Source: Arthrobotrys musiformis | Taxonomy: Eukaryota; Ascomycota; Orbiliomycetes; Orbiliales; Orbiliaceae | Length of the DNA: 64,000 nt | Direction of reading: 5' to 3' | Assembly: GCA_036971715.1 (NCBI GenBank) | Contig: JAVHJL010000007.1 | Coordinates: forward strand, 3,241,997 to 3,305,996 | Shown here: one piece after another, positions 1 through 10,674 of the stretch | How the letters are laid out: every line of letters begins with the position of its first letter | How positions within the stretch are numbered: the first letter of the stretch is position 1 | Program-made: the position numbers and the translations under genes | Notes under the pieces: generated by a model | Seen by the model: the letters and a program-made list of their open reading frames with translations, nothing else | Told to the model about the DNA's origin: nothing | The model's database searches: none

Positions 1-553
1 CGAGCCCTCGTCTCGGTAAGCTAGTACGTACGTATACATCTGCCGCGCCCTCGTCTCCGTGTACAGCCCGTACCGATAGCCAACTGCAATGCAATACCCA
101 CGAGTATAGCTGCGCGGCTGGGGTGATTCCGGGTTCTAGCGCTAAGTATCCAGCAATTCTTGGCCAGGCCGACAGTATTCAAGTTAGCTAGTATATAGCG
201 AAATTATCGGCTTGCAGTCACTGTCTATAAAGTGGTTCACATACCTTACACTTGAAGATAGGATTGCGATATCGACGATCCGCCGGAATCATGAGGCATT
301 TTGAGTGAGAAACCCAAAGCGAATGACAGAGTTAACATTGCGCTCGCGATCGCTTAGTGATCCTCTCGAGAATCGAATCGAATACCGTATATAATTACTT
401 ATTTTCTCGTGTGTCGCAGTGTACATCTTTAAACCAAATATTATCGAAAATCAAATGATAAGAGCCTTATTATAGTATATTAAGTATGGGCGAACCCTTA
501 GTGTGCGCGCAGACAGTTAGAAGTAGTTTTCCTCCTCGCGCTACATATGCTAC
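1..553. other. no gene seen
   Basis: Left edge of the window. AT-rich sequence with frequent stops in all frames. I see no exon, RNA gene or repeat family here. A gene could enter from the left, but nothing in the first bases supports one. Confidence 0.5.
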
Positions 554-1462
554 ATGCATATCACTTTCGAGATATCGGGATACGACAACCCATTCATATC
601 GAAATTCTGCTCAGCTACTTGGTCCGGGCCTACATCTTGTTTTTTTTATTCCTTTTTGGCGAATGGTAATGGAAGCGGTTCCGACTATTCGAATGATGAC
701 GAGTTCGAGTTCGAGACCCTGTCTTCAAAAGCAAGCGAGACGGGAGGAGGAGGCGATTTACCGAATAACCCGTTTGAAGATATGAAGATTACCGTAGAGG
801 ATCAGCAATATACTCCGGAGAGAGGATAAGAGGCCAGTTTTTGGTCGGCGGGGCACCAAAGCATTTTGGGTGCTCCAGTCGGTATGCAGCGATTGCAGTG
901 GGGTCAGCGGAAGCGACAGCCTTTGATTCTGCGGTGGATTCTATCCTCGAATGGTTACTGAAGACGGGAGCCTCGGATTTCCCTTTCGTTTTGTTGAACC
1001 AAAGGCGATATATTTGCTGTCACAGCTGGCCATATTGCCCGAGAGTTTGAAACGGCTCAGCGAATATCGCAAGAGCAAATACAGCTCACCTCCCCCACCA
1101 AAACCGATGCCAAAGCGACGAAGAATATCGGGCGGATAGGGTCTATAAGGGCTAAGTATGAGTATGAGAATCGGGTTGCAGGCGCCTGGCCAATTGTGAA
1201 AGCGCGCGTCGAAGTCGAACCTGGAAGATCTAGAGCTGTTCGAAAAGGCAGAGTGGTATGAAACCGAGGCATCGTCGACTCGGAGAAAATCCCACCAAAA
1301 CCAGGCCCTCCTAGAGGTGGAGCCGGCTGGGAGGGGGACCAATATAATCGAGTTATCCGACCGAATTATTAAATTCGATTCCTTCAACGATATTCGACCA
1401 GTTATGGTGACCATGAAAAGAGAGAGGTCGACTGGTGTGACCTGGATCATTGGTGATTGATG
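554..1462 (+). pseudogene. unrecognised coding relic or unspliced gene
   Basis: Three protein-like blocks lie on the plus strand in different frames. Bases 554-829 read a short acidic, Gly/Asp-rich segment containing NNPFEDMKI. Bases about 929-1139 read FYPRMVTEDGSLGFPFRF, then a Pro run and a basic PKRRR tail. Bases about 1202-1460 read an acidic stretch with LEDLELFEKAEWYE and ending TWIIGD. The middle and last blocks have no usable ATG of their own. They look like parts of one protein with a nuclear-type basic patch, but I could not join them with consensus splice sites, so decay is as likely as an intron-rich gene. A 169-codon antisense frame (941-1450) overlaps them and is probably a shadow. 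I recognise no family. Confidence 0.33.
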
Positions 1463-2168
1463 CTGAAAGCCTAAGGGCAGTCGGGATGGTTATCGGGGGC
1501 CTGCCGACCCCCAGCCCTCCCCTAACGGCATTGACACCTTTTCCTATGATATTCCTTTGGATGAATTCGCAGTTGCAGCGGCACGGTATCCAGTTCAACA
1601 ATTCCTGCTTGAAGGCTTAAATTTCGTGTTATCAGGGCTACGTTGTATGTTAGTTCTTGAGAACTTGGAACACTTATAATAGTATGATTACCGATATTGA
1701 TGTGATTCATTTTATTTCATGACTTAGACATAAAGCTAGCAACTTCGATCTGTCCCGTGGTTCTCGCGCTAAACGGCGAGCGAATGTGGCATACTGGTAA
1801 TAATCCCCAAGAAACGTTTAAACGTGCATGCACACAAGCATCATTCTCGGCAAGCAAACAGGAATCGAACAAAGACCAAAAATCAACAGAGGGAAAAACC
1901 ACTGCCAAAAGAACCAGTGGGCCACTAGCCTCTCCTACGCCATACTATCCTCCTACATTTTAAACCCAACCTATTTGCAATCTGTGCCTCAAAGGTTGGA
2001 CCTGATGCCTATATCTCGTAACCAAAAGCCAAATCATAAGAAACCATCACAATGGAAGAATGAAAAAGAAATCGCATAAATAAATCAAACGATGGAAAGG
2101 GAAAGGGGGGGAGGGGAAAAGTTGTGGCAACAATTTTACTCATCACTTCAACATCTTTCGTAATTCTT
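1463..2168. other. intergenic, 3' side of the catalase gene
   Basis: No exon recognised. A G-run-rich stretch (about 2100-2120) lies just downstream of the catalase stop, probably in its 3' UTR. Only short chance frames are present. Confidence 0.5.
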
Positions 2169-4363
2169 TCATAGCTTACCCTCGATTTTAGTTGACTCTG
2201 CGTGAGTTCCGTATCTCGGCCCGGCATTAACATTTCCAGTATCACGTCCAAATTTCTCAGAGGGGGTTTGATTCGCCACCTTGAGAGTATCACTCATTCC
2301 ATTGTGTGTTCCATTGAATGTCAAATCCTTGATGCTAGGGTAACCCTGAACGCCAGTAGCCTCCTCAAGGCGAGCTCCCAAATCTGGGCTAACCTCGCGG
2401 AAGATCGCGATCATTCGCTTGATAGCTTCCGGGTGGTGGCAGTTTGCCATGTGGCCGGAGATGTTCTTGACGAATCTCTGCCTTGCGCCTTCGTCGAAGA
2501 CTCGTTCCCAGAGGGCACGAGGGGCGTTAAAGTCTTCTGGGCGAATGGAGGAGAGGTAGCTGACGGCGTTGCCGATAAAGTGGCCGTGGGTCCTGTCGAT
2601 GTCAACGGCTGGTGGTTTGAATTGGACTGGCTCAATCGAGGAAAGATAGTTGGCTCGGCCGCCTTGGTTGTGGAAGGCCATGGCGCCGTCGCGCTGGAAG
2701 TTGGCGAGGCGGAATGGGCATCTCGGGGCGTTTACTGGGAGTTGTTGGTAGTTCGTGCCCTGGTTTCGGGGTTAGTACTCTTTTTTCAAACCAAGATATC
2801 ATCGTGGGCGAGTGTAGGTCTTACGATGCGATGTCTCTGTGAGGTAGTACGTTAATTTTGAACTTGATGGATGAATTTTGAACGGATGATTTACTTACGT
2901 GAGTGTCGGGATAAGAGAACAAACGGGATTGAAGAACGGGGTCCGCAGATGGCTCGATACCCGGGACGAGATGAGACGGGCTGAAGGCAATCTGCTCGAT
3001 TTCCGCGAAGTAATTCTTCGCGTTCTCGTTCAACACGATTTTACCGACTTCTCTAAGCGGGAACTGCTTTTGTGGCCAGACGTGGGTCAAGTCGAAGACG
3101 TTGATCTTTTGTTTCTCCCAAAGTTCCTCGGCTTCCTTTGGTGTCATGGTTTGTATATACAACGTCCAGCTAGGGAAATCCCCCTTCTCGATCGAGTAGT
3201 AGAGATCCTTTTGGGAGTGGTCGGGGGAATGGTCGTTGGCCTTCTCAGCGGGGATCCACTTGATACCCTGGTTGGTCTTCCAGTGGACCTGTGTGTAAAC
3301 CCATTCCCCCTTCTTATTGATTAGTTTGAGGGTGTGGCCACTGTAACCGTTCATGTGTCTATATCCATCGGGGATACCGCGCTAGGTAGCCATAGGTCAT
3401 TAGCATCATTGGAAAGAGCAATCCTAGAATTTTAACTTACGTCGCCCTAAAAAAAAATGACCATTAGTATTTAAATGTCATATCAGTCTCAAATGATGAT
3501 TGCTGTAACTTACGAATAAGACCATGACTTGATGGACAGCTTCCGGGTTCTGGCTCAAGTAGTCCCAGAACATGGTAGAGTCATCACCGCCGCCCAGGTG
3601 AGTAGCGGGGTGCCTCTTCTGTGTGTGGATGAAATGTGGGAACTTGGCGGGGTCTCTTAGGAAGAAGACGGGTGTATTGTTGCCAACAAGGTCCCAGTTT
3701 CCCTCGTCCTGTAGTATACATACAGAAGCCGTAAGTTTATCATTCTATATTAATTGATGCGGAATTTAAGTACTGACAGTTCTAAATTGTAGAGATGCGT
3801 GTTAGCTATTGCTATTGATAATATTTTGTTAGATGAGGGACGTTACATACCTGAACTTGACCGCGAAACCACGGGGATCACGGGCGCAGTCGTGGGACCC
3901 AGACTCGCCACCGACGGTAGAGAATCGAATTGACAATGGACATCGCTTTCCCCTCTGTGAAAACAAATCGGCGACTGTGAGGTCGGGAATGGGGTTGGTG
4001 CATTCGAAGAAGCCGTGGGCACCAGAACCCTTTGCGTGGACGACACGTTCTGGAACTCTCTCTCTGGGAGGGAAGTTAGGAATCGTACCATATATATATA
4101 TGCATGTCTAGACGTCGACGGCCATTGAGATTATAATATGAGAGATAGAAATCAACATACCTATCAAAGTGAGATAGAAGATCGACCAAGTGGAAGTCCT
4201 GGAGGAGGAGAGGTCCGTTCTCCCCGGCCCTCTGGGTACCGTATGGATGTGGGTGTGGGGCACCATTGCTAGTGGCATAGATAGTCTCCTGGGACTTGGT
4301 GTCCCTATCCTCGACGTAGTCCCGAGACTGGGCGTTCTGATAGCCTGTGAATTTGTTGGACAT
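2169..4363 (-). CDS. heme catalase with three micro-exons
   Basis: Monofunctional heme catalase (2 H2O2 to 2 H2O + O2), 568 residues, without the C-terminal flavodoxin-like domain of large-subunit catalases. My exons (minus strand): 4363-4161, 4063-3851, 3781-3778 (4 nt), 3708-3514, 3446-3441 (6 nt), 3381-2899, 2836-2825 (12 nt), 2759-2169. Together they are 1707 nt with no internal stop. Visible landmarks are catalytic His77 (RVVHAKG), Asn150 in DLVGNNTPVFF, and heme-ligand Tyr364 in RLFSYPDTH. The micro-exons supply conserved residues Arg139(part)-Thr140, Gly206-Asp207 and RHRI369-372. The protein ends GKL, at best a weak peroxisomal PTS1. An in-frame upstream ATG at 4480 would add 39 residues with no acidic side chain. 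Family assignment is certain; the micro-exon joins are inferred from conservation and splice signals. Confidence 0.95.
2825..2836 (-). other. 12-nt micro-exon of the catalase gene
   Basis: Encodes RHRI (369-372) between a CTCACAG acceptor and a GTAAGA donor. It joins SYPDTH to GTNYQQLPVN, the expected catalase order after the heme tyrosine. Flanking introns are 62 nt and 65 nt. Confidence 0.88.
3441..3446 (-). other. 6-nt micro-exon of the catalase gene
   Basis: GGCGAC (Gly206-Asp207) sits between a T8-AG acceptor and a perfect GTAAGT donor. It restores the catalase segment VMVLF-GD-RGIPDGYRHMNG. Flanking introns are 67 nt and 59 nt. Confidence 0.85.
3778..3781 (-). other. 4-nt micro-exon of the catalase gene
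   Basis: AACT on the minus strand, preceded by TTTAG (acceptor) and followed by GTCAGT (donor). It completes AG|A (Arg139) and supplies ACT (Thr140), giving VKF-RT-DEGNWD. The flanking introns are both 69 nt (3850-3782 and 3777-3709). A CTAAC branch-like site lies in the first. Confidence 0.8.
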
Positions 4364-5867
4364 ATTTGCGGTCGTAGAATGATACCCTTTAAAGATGTTG
4401 CTTGTGTGGTAAAAGTTTGGGTGACGGAGAAACGGTAGGTTAAATCTACAGGTGATGGAAGGAGCACGGCGAGCCCACATGGAGGTCAGTTTATTTTATA
4501 TTCCGTTTCCCTTTGGCACACACGTACACACGCCCCAATTGCGAGGCTAAGAGAAGGTATATTTGGGAGGGGGGGATTCGAAAGAGGAGAAGAAGAAGGG
4601 GGGTCATGGCAAAACTCAAAGGGTACACAAAACTACTTTTCAAGTACTGTAACGTATACGGGTGGAAGACTCGACGGCGGAATGCAATGGGGTCGGCTGG
4701 CTGGCTAGGGTTAGTAATGCTCTCGACTTCAGCTGCTGCGGTGTCACTGTACTCGACGGCACTTTGAAATCAGGAAAAGTTTATATATGCAATTGGCCTG
4801 CAAGTCGACCAGATTGCCAGTTCCGGTACAAGAATCCCAGAAGGTTGACCAATCAGCAGATTCTAGATGCAATTGCAACAGTATAATTCTACGTCTGGCC
4901 CATGTATGGTTTAGTCAGTAATTTAGTGATTTCACTTTAGCCTGCCCCTTGCAATCCGAGCGAGGAGAAAAAGCGGGGTAGAGGGACGGCCAATGCGTCG
5001 AAGGTACGTCAAGTTACCCGTGAAGCTCGACGAAAAGGTTCGCGACTTGACTCAGGTCAACTTACCAGCTCACAAGCTACAAGCTTCGATATCAAAGATA
5101 ATCCTTGGCAAGTGGGTCTGAGCTCACGTCTCAACGATCAAATTCTCGCTGGGTTAGTAATCCGGGCTGGGACGGTTGAGTTCTAGAAACAGAAATTAGA
5201 TCGTGATCGCTGAGGGAAATGGAAAAATGACCTTCTGGCAAAGGATTTATGTATTTTCGTGCACATGTTGGTCAAAAAGTAAAGGTGGTGACGCGAGTAA
5301 TGCCATGCTCCACACGGTGTCTTTAGTTGCCAGGAATCCGGCGATATCCCTCGCAAACCTCTGCCGCAAACCTGCCGGGTCTGACGTCTTCGATCCGGTC
5401 TGGGTCCCTTTTGGCCACTCACACTGCGTCCATTACAAAATATGGGCCCACACCCAATGCAGCAGCTCATGCCGCTTGTGCATGTCGGTATTAGTTCGAT
5501 GCATGAGCATTAAATCTGGGGTTGAAAGTTGTCCAAAAAAAAAGTTGCCGGCTCGCTTGTCTTCGGAAGCTACTACAGCTTCGGGTAACAGCTCACGGAC
5601 AAACACGTATCGCGAGCTGGCCCTTCCCGATGGTTAAATTGGAGACCTCGCCGAGGAACAATCAAGGTATCTTGAATTAAACTTTTACTTTTGCTTTTAG
5701 GAAAAAGGATAGTACAAAAATTCTTCGCAGTTATAAAAGCTAAGGGATATAAAGGGAGGGGAAGCATCAAGAACTCCGACATTCATTATATCTATTGGAA
5801 CCCGCCAAATACGAAAGATGTAAAAAACTCGTCGAGCATGAGATTGGGGTCGTTCATCAGCGAATCC
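4364..5867. other. intergenic between catalase and regulator genes
   Basis: Bases 4364-4480 are an open in-frame extension of the catalase frame, either 5' UTR or an alternative targeting presequence. The rest holds only short frames, the longest at 5203-5637 (+), with no family resemblance. No RNA gene seen. Confidence 0.5.
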
Positions 5868-8525
5868 TTAATGGACAAACGTTATTAGCCTGCTTATTGG
5901 GAACTTCAATTTACGAGGTTTGGTTGGAGGGCCACTTACAAAGAGCGCCGACGGTATTGCTCCATACTGCTCGCTGCTACCCGTGATTTGCTGCAAATAG
6001 CCTTTATCTTTGGCACCAGGGTTCAATTCCGCCGCATCCGCCGCCCGAGCTATCGCAGAAGACTGGTCTGGTGTCATAGCTGCTGTGGGAGAGCCGCTAG
6101 CAACCGTCTCCGAATTAGCAATTAAACTCGGCGCACCTTCCCGAACGCTTTGCTTCCCGTCTCCAGAGTTCTCGTCTTTCTCATCAGACTCAGGGGGCGG
6201 GAGCCCCAGAGCGACTCTAACTTTTTGCGCAGCAGCCCGGATTGAATCATTCAAACTAGCAACATATTCATCGGAAAATATCACTGCTTTGCCCTCTTTA
6301 GCTGAAAGCAACGAAGGAATTTTAAGCGCAGTAGCAATGTAGAGTTGGAAATGGTGCTCTGATATCACTGCCTCTTGTTCACCCATTTCTTGGCTGTCGA
6401 GAATGCTTCTGTATTTATCGTCATTGTGGATGTCGATATTGTCTCGTCTGCGTATATCGGCATAGCATAGCAGAAACGAGAGCGTGAACATTTCCTTGAA
6501 GACCTCGGCCAGCCAAATACCATTTATCGAATTGATAGATTTGTCGAGGAATAGCTGCCTCCTTTGGGTTATGAAAGTTGTAGCGTGCCTGAGGGCCGCA
6601 AAATAGCTATTGGGGTACTGTTCTTTGCTGTCAGCCCCCTGGGCATACGGCCGATGGAGAACAAGCAGAATAGAGCGGATGAAGAATTCAACCATTCGTC
6701 GCTGCGTCGCCAACCGAGATCGGAAGTCAAGCCTTGACCCGCTGGCACCATAGTGATCGGGATTGAGTGAATGAGGCAGGTCGTCCAAAATTCTCGTTAG
6801 GCGGTAATCATACTTCATGACTGCATCGTAAGGGAGGACTTCGGCATCAGCATTGTTTAACGGCGTGATAATCTCGGTACCGATCGAGAGAACGGAACGA
6901 AGAATTATCTGGTGCGTACAATCGGTGACCACAGATGGAGGATGTTGTGGCGATGGCGCCTGGTTATGAGGTGATTTACGCCAGCTCCCTGGCTCCATAT
7001 TGTCGGGGCCTGTGGTGGGGTTGGGGTCGGAGGCAACGTCGCTATCGTTTTGATTCAATGGCGGGGGGCAGTCGTAAACGCTGGGCCCTAGAAGGAACGG
7101 CATTCCTCCATCCATGCTATTCTGAAAATTCATATAAAGTATAGTGTTCCATACTCTTCGACGAATAAATTTTTCCAAGGTAGGCATATCCTTGAAATGA
7201 TCTGGGTCGCGGTGGATGCCACTATATAACGGTCAGAGTTACATTTTGACTTAGCGGGGTCTAGAAGTTGAACTTACGCCATCATCGCAATTTGCGTAAT
7301 CATAGCTACGGTAACGGACACCACATTCGAGTCTGAATGGGATAGGGCGTCGCATTGTTTTGCCAGAACAACCATACAGTATGCACGGACAATATGGATC
7401 GTGTTCCTAGCGCGAATGCTGCTTGCTGTTATACAAGCTTGGGCACCATCTAGCAAACGATCTAGAATCTCACGAGGCCTCTCCGTCTCTTGAGAGAGGG
7501 GGATGAACCGGCAACCAAGAAACATCATCATGAACAGGGTCCCCAGCCACGCCGGACCGACAGCAGTACAAGCATCTTTTGGAGGTGTACTTGCGAGGTC
7601 CTGCCAGAAGGAGTCCAACTCCCGCCGAAAAGTTGGCTCATGGTAAAGGGGATGAGTTATCTCAAATGTTTCCATGTAACGGTTGATGTACCTCTCTGCG
7701 GTGTGTCGTGGAGGCAAGAGCGACGGCATATCGCTCATCGTAAGAGCCGTTGGGGCCACACTACAGAAGGGAAAGTTGTGGCGATGCTTATTCTTAAAAC
7801 TCTTCTTAAGATATTTGATTTCCTTCCGCGATGTCGCGAAATCCTTCATCCTCTGGATATACCAAGGTCCAATTTCCTCAAACTGCCACGGGTTATTAGA
7901 GACCATCCAAAATGAGATCGGAGGAGACTTCCACTTGATCAAGGAAACTTACCTCACCAAACATGTGGACCCAATGCGTGCCGCCAACATATCTCGCCTT
8001 CCCACGCTTGTAGTGTGTGATAGCCGTCCCTACCTTTTGCACATACAAGCTAAACTTATCAAGCGGTCCGGCGGGGGTAGGCTTGGTAGGAGCTGTGTAG
8101 GATTTGCTTACGACAGGCTCTTCGTATGTACCCGTAACACACAGTTTCTTCGACTCTGGTTCTCCATCGTAAACGCAGTCGCCAGATCTATTATTCTTGA
8201 CGCATCGATCGCAAGGCATTGAACGATCGCATTTGACCTTCATGTTCCGGCATGGCTTGCAAGATAGAGCCTTTCGGTTACGCTTTCTGACAGGTCGAGG
8301 AGCTGCGGCTGCGGCCGCAGCAGCGGTGGCCGCAGTCGCTGTAGCATTGAGAGTTGTCGGTTCGACGAGATCGGGATCGATGTTTCCTGGCAGTGGACTG
8401 GAAGGAGAAGGATGGTGCTCTTGGATCGGGGGCGGTTCTGTCGACGCAGGTGGAGGCCCAGACTCGGGGGCATATGAACTTGAGGCAGAATGGCGCTCGT
8501 AGGATACAGACGCTGTCGAGTCCAT
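5868..8525 (-). CDS. Zn2Cys6 fungal transcription factor
   Basis: Predicted nuclear DNA-binding regulator, 843 residues from three exons: 8525-7953, 7882-7278 and 7221-5868 (minus strand). Both introns have consensus ends (GTAAGT..CAG and GTAAGT..TAG), and the joined 2532 nt is open. Order: a Pro/Ser-rich start; an alanine run at about 66-75; a basic RKRNRK stretch; then the binuclear zinc cluster Cys89, 92, 99, 105, 108 and 117 (CX2CX6CX5CX2CX8C). The fungus-specific middle homology region follows from about residue 235, with typical ITHPLYHEPTF and AGIHRDP segments. The C-terminal third is Ser/Ala/Asp-rich and low in complexity. Ligand and targets cannot be read from the sequence, and it stands alone with no biosynthetic cluster beside it. 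Confidence 0.93.
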
Positions 8526-10638
8526 CGCAGATACCTTCTTTGGCCTATCGGCGATTGCGGTTTATAGGCGACTCGTGGTTTTCTTGGACGGAGATTATGC
8601 CAGGAGATAATTTTCCTGCGGTCGGCGATGTGAAAGGGACGAGATATAAATCCCTCAGCCAGCCGCTCGCCCTGTCGGGGTTAAGAGCGTAGGAACTGCC
8701 GTACAACGCAGAAATTGCAACAGAAGTTTCTATCGTTGGAATTAGCAGACCCTCCATGGCTGACCCCTCCGGCAAACATGATATACTCCCATAGCATGCA
8801 TAGCAGTGCCCCGTACACGCATTTGTGGCCCTAAGGCTATAAATCTACGTGCCGTGGTATGCATTATCCAGTCTCTCGTGTGGCATGCGGATTGTGCCCT
8901 GTACCCCTCTCGTGTAGCGTGGATTATAATTATCGATCTCAAGCTCCAGATCAGAGGTTGTATTTATATATATACATACCCCTCATCCTTCTGGCCCGAT
9001 TTTTCGTCCCGTTTTGCATGGGCCGTTGCATTTACCGCATGGAGTTAACAGTCTACAGACGACATAAACTGCACTTTCGGGGCCGTCTCGAAGTGTCTTT
9101 TTTTTGAGGGGATTGTTAGAGCGGGGTTATGAATTTTCCCAGTCACGAGGTCGGTGGGATATTCAGATGCTCGGATTGAGGTGGCAGTAATGGCCAACGA
9201 GAATGGAATTGCTCGATTGACCCGGAATATACCTAACTGAATTCAAGGGACCGAAACGGTACGAACAGCGTCGATTCAACGATATCTGAAGGTGAGGACA
9301 CCACGTCTGAAGGACTCAAGAAGCCCGGTCCTTAAGCGGGGCCGGGAAGGCCGTGACGTAACACTTTCGCAGATCTAGAGGGAATATCACCCAACTGACC
9401 CAAGATGTTAGCCTCCAACCCCTAAGATGTATGTATAGTGGGCCGGACAAAGTGCACGTGGTGGAAGCTGGCGCCATGGCGCCAGTACCTGCATCCCATA
9501 ATAATGCACATATAGATAATATTGGGACGCTGCTCGGAAAATGTCGTGACCCGGTTTGTCAAGTACGATGCGTCGTCTAGGTATTGACCTGGCTCGTGGT
9601 ATCGGAAACTAGTGTTCGAACGTTCAATAAGCACTGCCAGCAGTCTAGGCACGTTCTCTCCATCCTGCGCCTACCTAAATGCAACATTTGTTTCGAGAGG
9701 CTTGGTATCCTTCTAGCCTCAAAGCCAAGGTAGCTTTTCATTGATGCTATCTTTATCTTGGCAATTGGGTCCTTAATATTCGCCTGCTGCAACAATCACA
9801 TTCCCACGTATGCACACCTATTCTATAATATTAATCTTCAGGCGTAAGTCGTGGCAACGTGCACGTGCGAATCTGGATATCTTAGGAGGCTGAGGTGTGC
9901 ATGACTCAATGTCATTTGGGAGGGGTTCCGTTTATTTTTCATTTCTAAATATATATATAATTTAATCAAACCTCGTGTAAATTAAAGCACCTTCCCGGAC
10001 ACCCTCTTTAGTTGATGGACGTAAGCTTAGCGAAACCGTGCCTCCCAAGGTTCGATATCCCGTCGGCCGGTTGATCATGAAAGTGGATGTTTAGATATCT
10101 AGAACATGAACATCTTCGCTTATATTGGCAGCACCGCGAGACCAGTTTATATCGCATTTAAAACTCTAAACTTAAGGATCGGTCTTCGATAAAATCTTCA
10201 TTTCATGGGTTCCTCACAACTAGAAGTTGAGCATTTAATTGGTAACCGCTACCAGTTACGGCCCGATCTAGTCTCGTACCCAGATCTGCAGACCGCACAA
10301 TTGTACAAGCCCGATCCAAAGATAGACAGAAGCTTCGACTGGCAATCCGTGTGCCACCCGTATATACGGTACAGACATACTGAATTGTGAGGCAACTTTT
10401 AGTCTAGAGCCCCGCTCCTGGTCTCGTTCCCGCTCCTAATAATACTTGTAAATGATAACATCGAGGGAGTACAAGGGACAATTCCCAAGAAGAGGGAAAG
10501 AGTCGCCACCGTTTATCTACTCGGTCACACATGCTTCCGCATGTCCGAAAGCTACCCTTGACCAAAATCGAAGAGGCTCCCATTGAAAGCACCTATATTG
10601 AATAGATCTTGTGAAACGACAAGCCGCTTAAAAGTAGG

Positions 10639-10674
<36 letters not shown>

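Noticed and set aside
941..1450. 169-codon minus frame
   Set aside because: Overlaps plus-strand blocks with more natural protein composition; no domain, kept only as a competing reading of the relic.
2202..2855. 217-codon plus frame opposite the catalase
   Set aside because: Lies across catalase exons and introns; the minus strand has strong family identity.
5203..5637. 144-codon plus frame
   Set aside because: Weak start, cysteine-scattered composition without pattern, no splice extension.
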